NCBI GenBank assembly: GCA_027052755.1
Contig: JALUEN010000123.1
Coordinates: 1 to 5,971 of the forward strand
Origin: a bacterium
GTDB taxonomy: Bacteria; DRYD01; JALUEN01
Direction of reading: 5' to 3'
Length of the DNA: 5,971 bases
Position 1 is the stretch's first letter; every line of letters starts with the position of its first letter. Under the pieces are notes generated by a model. The model worked only from the letters and a program-made list of their open reading frames with translations. It ran no database searches and had not been told where the DNA came from. Positions 1 through 5,628 of this stretch are shown here, one piece after another. A program made the position numbers and the translations under genes.

Positions 1-117
1 TCCCTATCCTTTTATGAATCTTAATTTTTGCCTACTATTAACGAGTTTAAAGGTATTTTAAATGCGCTGGTTGAAGTCTTTAAAAAAATTTGAGAACTGA
101 CGAAAGGAGGGGATATC
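1..117. other. AT-rich region upstream of the channel gene; no supported gene
   Basis: This stretch is AT-rich, with TTTAAA at 46-51, TATTTTAAAT at 54-63 and an A-run at 81-87. It probably carries the promoter of the channel gene, but I find no pair of -35/-10 hexamers with good match and spacing. One frame is open from the left edge to a TAA at 60-62 and includes an ATG at 14, so the tail of an upstream gene cannot be excluded. That ATG has no ribosome binding site and would give only 15 residues. I see no convincing hairpin here. Confidence 0.4.
103..112 (+). promoter_or_regulatory. Ribosome binding site that fixes the TTG start at 118
   Basis: AAAGGAGGGG lies here and its GGAGG core (106-110) ends 7 nt before the TTG at 118. 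The next candidate start, an in-frame ATG at 127, would leave 16 nt, which is too far. This spacing decides in favour of the TTG codon. Confidence 0.85.
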
Positions 118-1266
118 TTGATATATATGACTCTCACTCCTTTTCAGAAGATACTCGTTAACTTCAAAGGTTTAAACTTAGTCTCCTTGGGAGAGACCTT
201 ACTGATAGCTTTAGGATCTATTATCCTTGGTTTAATTCTATATTATATCCTACACAGGCTCTTCTCTAAGCTGGCTGAGGTTACAGAATCTAACATAGAT
301 AACTATATACTAAGGCATACCTCTAGACCTGTTAAGTTCCTGCTTCCCACTTTGACCTTCTTCTTCAGCATACCACTTCTCGGCTTATCTCCTAACTTAA
401 CGAAGTTCATCAAACATCTAACAGGTATTATCATTATCTTAGAGGTATCGTGGTTGGTCATATCCCTAACCTATGTCCTTGACGATTACGTTATGGAGCG
501 TTTCAGGATAGATAAGAGGGATAACCTTCAGGAACGAAAGATTCATACCCAACTTCAGGTCTTTAAGCGAATTGTCATCTTTATTGTTACGATTATAGCT
601 TTAAGCTCAATACTTATGAGTTTTGACAAGGTGAGACAGTTTGGAGCTAGCATATTAGCATCTGCAGGACTAGCTAGCTTGATCATAGGTATGTCCGCTC
701 AGAGAATCATAGGTAACTTTTTAGCTGGTATCCAGATAGCTATCACACAACCCATAAGGATAGATGATGTAGTGATAGTTGAGGGAGAGTGGGGTAGAAT
801 AGAGGAGATCACACTGACCTACGTAGTGGTTAGGATATGGGACCTGAGAAGGCTTGTCCTACCGATAAGCTACTTTATAGAGAAGCCATTTCAAAACTGG
901 ACAAGGAAGACAGCTGATATAATGGGTACGGTTTATATATATGCTGATTACACCATCCCTTTTGAGGAGGTCCGAAAAGAGCTTTACAGGCTCTTAAAGG
1001 AGTCCCCGCTATGGGATGGAAAGGTGTGGGGACTTCAAATAACTGGAGCTACTGAGCATACAGTAGAGCTTAGAGCTCTGATGAGTTCAGAGGACGCATC
1101 TAAGAACTGGGATCTGAGATGTTACATAAGGGAGAAGCTCATTGAGTTCATCGCTAAGAAATATCCTCAGTGTTTACCTAGGACCAGGGTTGAGTTGTTC
1201 CCCTCAAGCGGAGAAAAAATAAACAGGGGAGAGGTGCTACCGTCCCCTAAACCAGAGAAGAGTTAG
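118..1266 (+). CDS. MscS-family small-conductance mechanosensitive ion channel
   Basis: This is an inner-membrane channel of the MscS superfamily, which opens under membrane tension and releases ions and small solutes during hypo-osmotic shock. The 382-residue protein has hydrophobic segments at about residues 24-48, 71-92, 102-122 and 152-168. These are followed by the Gly/Ala-rich pore-lining helix (about 175-210, containing GASILASAGLASLIIGMSAQ). The MscS beta domain starts at QPIRIDDVV (211-219) and continues through EGEWGRIEEITLTYVVVRIW (232-251) and EKPFQNWTR (255-273), followed by a cytoplasmic alpha/beta domain to about 365. It is longer than E. coli MscS (286 aa) because of extra N-terminal membrane segments, so it belongs to a larger MscS-like subfamily and I give no symbol. 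The start is TTG, chosen from the ribosome binding site. The polar last 15 or so residues are encoded by DNA that also forms the terminator of the convergent operon. Family assignment is firm; gating properties and ion preference cannot be read from the sequence. Confidence 0.95.
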   Translation: MIYMTLTPFQKILVNFKGLNLVSLGETLLIALGSIILGLILYYILHRLFSKLAEVTESNIDNYILRHTSRPVKFLLPTLTFFFSIPLLGLSPNLTKFIKHLTGIIIILEVSWLVISLTYVLDDYVMERFRIDKRDNLQERKIHTQLQVFKRIVIFIVTIIALSSILMSFDKVRQFGASILASAGLASLIIGMSAQRIIGNFLAGIQIAITQPIRIDDVVIVEGEWGRIEEITLTYVVVRIWDLRRLVLPISYFIEKPFQNWTRKTADIMGTVYIYADYTIPFEEVRKELYRLLKESPLWDGKVWGLQITGATEHTVELRALMSSEDASKNWDLRCYIREKLIEFIAKKYPQCLPRTRVELFPSSGEKINRGEVLPSPKPEKS

Positions 1267-1278
1267 CACCCCTCCCCT
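1214..1278 (-). terminator. Intrinsic terminator of the GH65 operon, inside the 3' end of the channel gene
   Basis: Two 15-nt arms, AGGGGAGAGGTGCTA (1225-1239) and TAGCACCCCTCCCCT (1264-1278), are inverted copies with one mismatch (1232 against 1271). In minus-strand RNA that mismatch is a G-U wobble, so all 15 positions can pair, with a 24-nt loop. One base after the stem the minus strand reads TTTATTTTTT (1223-1214). A GC-rich stem followed by a U-tract, starting about 18 nt after the GH65 stop codon, is a standard Rho-independent terminator. In the plus direction the stem has an A-C mismatch and is followed by a U-poor sequence, so it would work poorly, if at all, for the channel gene. A smaller alternative hairpin (1225-1230 with 1243-1248) competes for the same arm. 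Confidence 0.85.
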
Positions 1279-1296
1279 AATTCCCTTTCCTTAAGC

Positions 1297-3738
1297 TTAG
1301 AGGTCTATCTCCAACTTCTCTCCTGGAATCAACTTGAAAACTTTGTCTCTGATCTCCAGCTCTACCTCCTCTTTGATATCGCCTGGATCTACCTCAACGC
1401 GCTTGTTGGACACCTTAGCGGAGGCTAAACCGGTCCTCAGCGGTAGCTTGAAGAGCATGTAGTTCCAGTGAGGTGGTAGGTTAGGTCTCAGCTGGAATCC
1501 TTTCTCATTTGTGTCAAAGCCAGCAAATCCCTTGAGGGCTACCACTATCGTTCCTCCCATTAAACCTGCGTGAATTCCCTCAAGTGTGGTACCACCTTGG
1601 ATATCTTCAAGGTCACTCCTGAGGGAGTCCTTGTAGAGCTCCCAAGCCTCATCCTTTCTGTCAAGTAGAAGAGCTATGTAAGCGTGAACAATCCTGCTTA
1701 ACGTAGAACCATGAGATGTCCTCTTAATGTAGTAGTCGTAGTTTCGCTCTAGTACCTCCTTCATGCTTATAGGGGGCTTATAGCCTAACCTGTTGAAGAT
1801 ATACTCTATCTCATCAAGGGACAGCAGGTAAAAGGCCATCAGTACATCCGCTTGTTTAGTTACTTTGTACTCATCCGGCTCTTTACCCTCTGCCCTCAGG
1901 ATCCTATCCATCCTCTGAATGTTACCGTATTTCTTCCTGTAGTAATCCCAATCTACTTCCTTCAGCTTAAAATACCCATCAAACTGCTCTATGATCCAAT
2001 CCTCGTTCATTGGGATCCTCATCTTGTAAGTGATATCCTTCCACTTCTCCAGCTCCTGATTTGTCAACTTTATCTTAGATTTCAATCTGTTCTTAGTATA
2101 CTCATCTAGCTGATCCCATAACTCTAAGGCTCTTAGCAGTAACCACACGATCATTATGTTAGTGTACGCGTTGTCCTTAAGACCGGGTTCATCTGTGCCT
2201 GGGTACTTCTCGTGGAACTCATCTGGACCCATAACCTTCTCGGTGTGGTATCTGCCATCTGATGGATCATACTTGACTAAGCTACCTGCGAACTGCGCTA
2301 TTGAGAGCAGTAGTTCTGCTCCATAGTCTCTCATGAACTCCCAATCCCTCGTCTTCGTCCAATAGAGCCACACGTTGTAGGCTATCGCTAGGGATACGTG
2401 CCTCTGATACCTGCTGTAGTCTGGGAACCACTCTCCTGAGAGTGGGTTGAGGTGCATCTGTTGGGTCTCCTCCCTACCTGTGGAACCGCTCTGCCAGGGG
2501 AACATGGCTCCTCTGTAGCCGTACTCTTTTGCGTATCTCCTCGCTGCAGGTAGCCTCCTGTATCTATACATTATCAGTCCCTTAGCTATCTCTGGGAAGT
2601 AGGTAACGAAGAAAGGCATGACGTAAACCGTATCCCAGAATATGTGTCCCCTGTAAGCCTCTCCGTGAAGACCTCTAGCCGGAAATCCTACGTCAAACTT
2701 AGGTGTGTGAGGAGAGGCAGTTTGAAGCACGTGAAATATGTGAAATCTTAAGGCTAACTGACTGAACCAGTCTCCATCTACTACTAGATCAGCTTTATGC
2801 CATATCTTCTCCCAAGCTCTCTCATGATCTGCTAGAGCTTCATCAAAGCTCTTAACGCTTTTTATCAAGGAGATAGCATCCTCCTCGGGTGATCTCTCGT
2901 AAGGGTCCTTAGAGGTGTATATCGCTACTATCTTCTGAAGTTCGTATTTATGACCTTCCCTTGCGTTTAAAGTTATATCATACCCTATCCTCTTGCTACC
3001 ATCTATTATCAGGTGAGGGGTGAAATTGGATTCCTTCCCATCTTTGAAGATCTTAACGTTAGCAGCCTCAACTATCTTCACCTTAGATTGATTTGTCCTC
3101 ATACTCAGAATTAAACCTGATGTGCCAACCCTTCCCGCGAATAGCGGAACCCAGTGCTTGTGCTTAAGCTGTCTGTATCGCTTAACTAACCAGTTTCTCA
3201 CGTTCCCGTCTAGCTCTGTCCTGAAGGTAATCTTGCCGTCGTAGTTCTCTGGGATTACAGCGTATCTGAGGGCTGCTAGGTGAGGGTGAGCCATGCTGAC
3301 AATTCTCTCGGTTTCCACCCTGGTTATCCTACCTTCGCTATCTTTAAACCTTAGAACTCTCCTGAGGAGACCTCTCCTCATGTCAAGTTCTTGGGAGAAA
3401 TCTAAGAGCTGGAACTCGTCGCTGGAGGGGATGAACCACGGACCATCCCCTATCCTAAAGGTAGTGTAAACCCAGTTGGGACAGTTAACAAAGTCCTCGT
3501 TCTCCACGGTTCTACCAGCTATGAAGCTCTTCAATCGGTTGTAGAGCCCTGCTACGTAGGTCCCAGGATAGTGTATCTCAGATTCCTTAGCCTCAGGTTG
3601 AACGCCTCTGGTTCCAAAGTAACCGTTAGCTAAGGTGCAAAGAGCCTCTCTGAGCAGTTCCTCCTCTGGTTTGAAGTCATCATATCTCAAGATCCAGAGG
3701 CTCTCATCAGTCTTACTCCTAGTCTCCTTTACAGGCAT
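1297..3738 (-). CDS. Glycoside hydrolase family 65 protein, probable trehalose (or related alpha-glucobiose) phosphorylase or hydrolase
   Basis: GH65 enzymes split alpha-glucosidic disaccharides such as trehalose, maltose or kojibiose. Many use phosphate and release beta-glucose 1-phosphate with inversion; some are plain hydrolases. The 813-residue length is typical. The N-terminal beta-sandwich domain spans about residues 15-270 (LANGYFGTRG at 36-45), the (alpha/alpha)6 barrel about 320-730, and a small C-terminal beta domain about 740-813. Family motifs are intact: FWDT (367-370), FPWQSGSTGREETQ (413-426), GPDEFHE (504-510, with E507 the predicted general acid), DNAYTN (522-527), KQADV (628-632) and HGSTLS (676-681), which lies where phosphorylases bind phosphate. 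The HGSTLS, IQGGTT and EGIH pattern resembles, from memory, the GH65 domain of actinobacterial OtsB1-type proteins. No signal peptide is visible, so it is cytoplasmic. It is the second gene of an operon with the trehalose-6-phosphate phosphatase fusion, 23 bp downstream. That partner and its mutase domain favour a trehalose phosphorylase, but substrate and phosphorolysis versus hydrolysis are inferred, not shown. Confidence 0.92.
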   Translation of the reverse strand: MPVKETRSKTDESLWILRYDDFKPEEELLREALCTLANGYFGTRGVQPEAKESEIHYPGTYVAGLYNRLKSFIAGRTVENEDFVNCPNWVYTTFRIGDGPWFIPSSDEFQLLDFSQELDMRRGLLRRVLRFKDSEGRITRVETERIVSMAHPHLAALRYAVIPENYDGKITFRTELDGNVRNWLVKRYRQLKHKHWVPLFAGRVGTSGLILSMRTNQSKVKIVEAANVKIFKDGKESNFTPHLIIDGSKRIGYDITLNAREGHKYELQKIVAIYTSKDPYERSPEEDAISLIKSVKSFDEALADHERAWEKIWHKADLVVDGDWFSQLALRFHIFHVLQTASPHTPKFDVGFPARGLHGEAYRGHIFWDTVYVMPFFVTYFPEIAKGLIMYRYRRLPAARRYAKEYGYRGAMFPWQSGSTGREETQQMHLNPLSGEWFPDYSRYQRHVSLAIAYNVWLYWTKTRDWEFMRDYGAELLLSIAQFAGSLVKYDPSDGRYHTEKVMGPDEFHEKYPGTDEPGLKDNAYTNIMIVWLLLRALELWDQLDEYTKNRLKSKIKLTNQELEKWKDITYKMRIPMNEDWIIEQFDGYFKLKEVDWDYYRKKYGNIQRMDRILRAEGKEPDEYKVTKQADVLMAFYLLSLDEIEYIFNRLGYKPPISMKEVLERNYDYYIKRTSHGSTLSRIVHAYIALLLDRKDEAWELYKDSLRSDLEDIQGGTTLEGIHAGLMGGTIVVALKGFAGFDTNEKGFQLRPNLPPHWNYMLFKLPLRTGLASAKVSNKRVEVDPGDIKEEVELEIRDKVFKLIPGEKLEIDL

Positions 3739-3745
3739 CTCCTTT

Positions 3746-3751
3746 CCCTCC
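3746..3751 (-). promoter_or_regulatory. Ribosome binding site of the GH65 gene
   Basis: On the minus strand GGAGGG ends 7 nt before the ATG at 3738, within a run of purines that fills most of the 23-bp gap to the upstream gene. A second AGGAG abuts the ATG but is too close to be used. The strong site lets the second cistron start independently, consistent with two separate proteins and not a frameshifted fusion. Confidence 0.8.
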
Positions 3752-3761
3752 TCTCCTGTAG

Positions 3762-5393
3762 TTAGCTTGACTTAACTGAGTTTTTGGAATTTATTACCTT
3801 AAAGTTCTTGTCCTTCGGACAAAGGGATATTATCTTCTCAAAGAAGGTTTTAACCTCATCAGGATTGTTTAACCTGAAGTAGGCTGCAGAGGGCCTTGAT
3901 TGCTCTGAGACGAGGATCCCTACACCTCTAGTTCTTATTGCCCTGAAGGCATCCTCGTCTGTGGTATCATCACCTATGTATATCGCTGTTACATCATCCC
4001 ATGATAGTCTCAGAGCGTTCATTATCCACCTGACAGCTTTTCCTTTATCCCATCTCATAGATGGCAGTAATTCATATACCATCTTCCCATGCATTAAGCG
4101 AAGCTTTGGATACCTAGAAGCTATCTCTTTGACAACTTCATAGATCTTCTTCCTATCCTCCTCTGATTTGACTAACCTATAGTGGACAGCTACGCTGAAC
4201 TTTTTATGCTCTAGTATCATGCCTTCTATATGTCCTAACCTCTCCTTAACTTCCCTAGCTATCTCATCTACTATAGGCATAAACTCCTTAGCTAATGGGT
4301 GTATCATGTGAACTCCAGGACCTTTTATATCAAATCCGTGGCTACCTGCGTAGAAAATATCATCTATCTTCACTAAGTTCTCCACGTCTTCCCTCATACG
4401 ACCGCTGACGATGGCTATATCAAAGATCTTGTCTAGCTCCTTTAGTACTCTTCTCATATCCTCTGACAGCACAGCTAGATCCGGTCGCGAGACTATGGGG
4501 GTTAGAGTTCCATCATAATCTAGGAAGAAGATTAGAGGTTTCCCCACGAAGAGCTCGCTTGGGGACTTGAAGAGGTGAGGATTATACCTGGGATCCTTTA
4601 CCTCCTCCCTAAGATCCCAGACCTGGAACAGGTGTCTAGGTTCTTTCTTAAACCAGGCATCGATTTCCTCCACCTTGATCTCGCTTAGATCAGTAACGAC
4701 TATATCTGCACCATGTTTGAAGAGGTCCTCTCGGTTATCAGCTCTAGCTACACCGAGGACTAAACCGAAGCCTCCGTTCCTGCCTGCTTCAACTCCAGAT
4801 GTAGCGTCCTCTACTACAACTGCTTTGGAGGGGTGTACTCCTAATCTAGCAGCTGCCTCTACAAATATATCCTCGTTAGGTTTACCCTTGAGTCCAAGCT
4901 GAGCCGATAGGACTCCATCTACTATGACATGGAACTCATCTATAACTCCAGCTTTGGTTAGTATCAGCTTGCAGTTCTTAGATGAGGAAACTACTGCTAC
5001 CTTAACTCCTTTAGCTTTTAGCTCCCTAACTAGATCCATGGTTGATTGGAACACATATACTCCTTTCTCCTCTAAGAGCTGCCTGAACTTCAGGTTCTTC
5101 CTGTTTCCTATCCCGCAGACTGTCTCTTTAGATGGATCATCGTTAGGGTCTCCAAAGGGAAGTTCTATACCCCTGGATCTAAGGAAATCATTTACTCCGT
5201 TGTACCTGGGTTTACCATCCACGTACTTTAGGTAATCCTCATATGTGAACTCCCTAAAATCCTCGCCATATCGTTCTGCTCTCTCCTTTAGGTACTCATC
5301 AAATGTCGCCTTCCACGCTTCCGCGTGTAAGATAGCTGTGTTAGTGATCACTCCGTCCATGTCAAAGATGACACCTTCAAAGGATAAGCTCAT
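3762..5393 (-). CDS. otsB: Bifunctional beta-phosphoglucomutase-like HAD / trehalose-6-phosphate phosphatase
   Basis: Two HAD-superfamily enzymes are fused in one 543-residue cytoplasmic protein. Residues 1-250 resemble beta-phosphoglucomutase, which converts beta-glucose 1-phosphate to glucose 6-phosphate. DMDGVITNT (11-19) supplies nucleophile D11 and acid/base D13, with H23, then SSSKN (136-140), K171 in GKPNEDIF and E195-D196. All match catalytic or phosphate-binding positions of Lactococcus lactis beta-PGM (D8, D10, H20, S114, K117-N118, K145, E169-D170), so the domain looks active. Residues 286-525 are trehalose-6-phosphate phosphatase (OtsB): DYDGTLTPI (292-300, nucleophile D292), SGR (330-332), GSHGFDI (350-356), EHKKFSVAVHYR (395-406), GKMVYELLP (436-444), WDKGKAV (448-454) and GDDTTDEDAF (474-483). 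This domain removes the phosphate from trehalose 6-phosphate. A linker of about 35 residues joins the domains. It is the first gene of the operon with GH65. The ATG at 5393 has a G-rich ribosome binding site 8 nt upstream. The order beta-PGM, TPP, then GH65 equals the domain order of mycobacterial Rv2006 (OtsB1). No trehalose-6-phosphate synthase gene lies in the window. Confidence 0.93.
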   Translation of the reverse strand: MSLSFEGVIFDMDGVITNTAILHAEAWKATFDEYLKERAERYGEDFREFTYEDYLKYVDGKPRYNGVNDFLRSRGIELPFGDPNDDPSKETVCGIGNRKNLKFRQLLEEKGVYVFQSTMDLVRELKAKGVKVAVVSSSKNCKLILTKAGVIDEFHVIVDGVLSAQLGLKGKPNEDIFVEAAARLGVHPSKAVVVEDATSGVEAGRNGGFGLVLGVARADNREDLFKHGADIVVTDLSEIKVEEIDAWFKKEPRHLFQVWDLREEVKDPRYNPHLFKSPSELFVGKPLIFFLDYDGTLTPIVSRPDLAVLSEDMRRVLKELDKIFDIAIVSGRMREDVENLVKIDDIFYAGSHGFDIKGPGVHMIHPLAKEFMPIVDEIAREVKERLGHIEGMILEHKKFSVAVHYRLVKSEEDRKKIYEVVKEIASRYPKLRLMHGKMVYELLPSMRWDKGKAVRWIMNALRLSWDDVTAIYIGDDTTDEDAFRAIRTRGVGILVSEQSRPSAAYFRLNNPDEVKTFFEKIISLCPKDKNFKVINSKNSVKSS

Positions 5394-5401
5394 TCCCTTT
5401 T

Positions 5402-5406
5402 CCCCC
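5402..5406 (-). promoter_or_regulatory. Ribosome binding site of the otsB fusion gene
   Basis: The minus strand reads AAAGGGGGA here, with the G5 core ending 8 nt before the ATG at 5393. It is a variant of the GGAGG consensus. The translated protein reaches the HAD motif DMDGV only 10 residues after this ATG, as is usual for the family, so the start is well supported. Confidence 0.65.
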
Positions 5407-5411
5407 TTTAA

Positions 5412-5417
5412 ATCATA
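5412..5417 (-). promoter_or_regulatory. Possible -10 element of the otsB-GH65 operon
   Basis: TATGAT on the minus strand matches the bacterial -10 consensus at five of six bases, about 20 nt upstream of the start codon. The region where a -35 would lie (about 5434-5441) has no good TTGACA match, so the promoter would need an activator or be weak. The implied leader is very short. This is a tentative call. Confidence 0.3.
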
Positions 5418-5420
5418 GAT

Positions 5421-5450
5421 AATGTTTACCTTTGCTTAACATTAGGTAAA
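5421..5450. repeat. Two interleaved inverted repeats, candidate operator
   Basis: AATGTT (5421-5426) pairs with AACATT (5438-5443), and TTTACCT (5425-5431) pairs with AGGTAAA (5444-5450); both are perfect. The two pairs share bases 5425-5426 and cross each other. They sit where the -35/spacer of the proposed otsB promoter would be, in the gap between divergent operons. That position suits a repressor or activator site, for example a sugar-responsive regulator, but no regulator gene is in the window and the regulator is unknown. Confidence 0.45.
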
Positions 5451-5504
5451 TTTGGTTTTACTCTTGAGAGGAAGGGTTCTACAAACTTTTAACTACTCCC
5501 TCCT

Positions 5505-5534
5505 ATAACATTTTCCAGCAAGTTGTCTTATAGT
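5505..5534 (+). promoter_or_regulatory. Possible promoter of rnfC
   Basis: ATAACA (5505-5510, four of six matches to TTGACA) and TATAGT (5529-5534, five of six matches to TATAAT) are 18 bp apart. Transcription would begin near 5541 and give a leader of about 88 nt. The hexamers are ordinary enough to occur by chance in this AT-rich gap. The rest of the 235-bp intergenic region (5394-5628) shows no gene and no known riboswitch motif that I can recognise. Confidence 0.3.
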
Positions 5535-5616
5535 GAAATCTGCTAAGTGGTTTCTCTTAGAGGATAGAGGAAGTGCTTGAAAAAATCTTACTTAAACTGA
5601 GAATAACCTGAAGAAG

Positions 5617-5625
5617 GGAAGTGAG
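5617..5625 (+). promoter_or_regulatory. Ribosome binding site of rnfC
   Basis: GGAAGTGAG resembles the anti-Shine-Dalgarno complement GGAGGTGAG with one change and lies just before the ATG at 5629. The closest upstream in-frame stop is TAA at 5593, with no ATG, GTG or TTG in that frame between it and 5629, so this start is the only reasonable one. Confidence 0.6.
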
Positions 5626-5628
5626 ATT

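Noticed and set aside
14..62. Short 15-codon reading frame at the left edge
   Set aside because: No ribosome binding site, no recognisable sequence and too short; it could equally be the tail of a gene outside the window, which cannot be decided here.
1225..1248. Six-base hairpin AGGGGA/TCCCCT as the terminator
   Set aside because: It is present but the overlapping 15-position stem with a U-tract is much stronger; the small hairpin is listed only as a competing fold.
1852..2109. Plus-strand open frame of 85 codons opposite the GH65 gene
   Set aside because: It is antisense to a strongly conserved GH65 barrel region, its translation resembles no family, and I see no ribosome binding site or domain motif.
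3739..3761. Frameshift or sequencing error splitting one OtsB1-like protein into two
   Set aside because: The upstream gene ends with its own stop after a polar tail, and the gap holds a well-placed GGAGGG followed by an ATG, so two real genes are the simpler reading.
3961..4143. Plus-strand open frame of 60 codons opposite the phosphatase domain
   Set aside because: It is antisense to the GDDTTDEDAF and GKMVYELLP coding regions and shows no independent coding signal.
4675..5235. Plus-strand open frames of 75 and 103 codons opposite the otsB fusion gene
   Set aside because: They mirror the codons of intact HAD motifs on the other strand and their Ser/Thr/Pro-rich translations look like antisense shadows.
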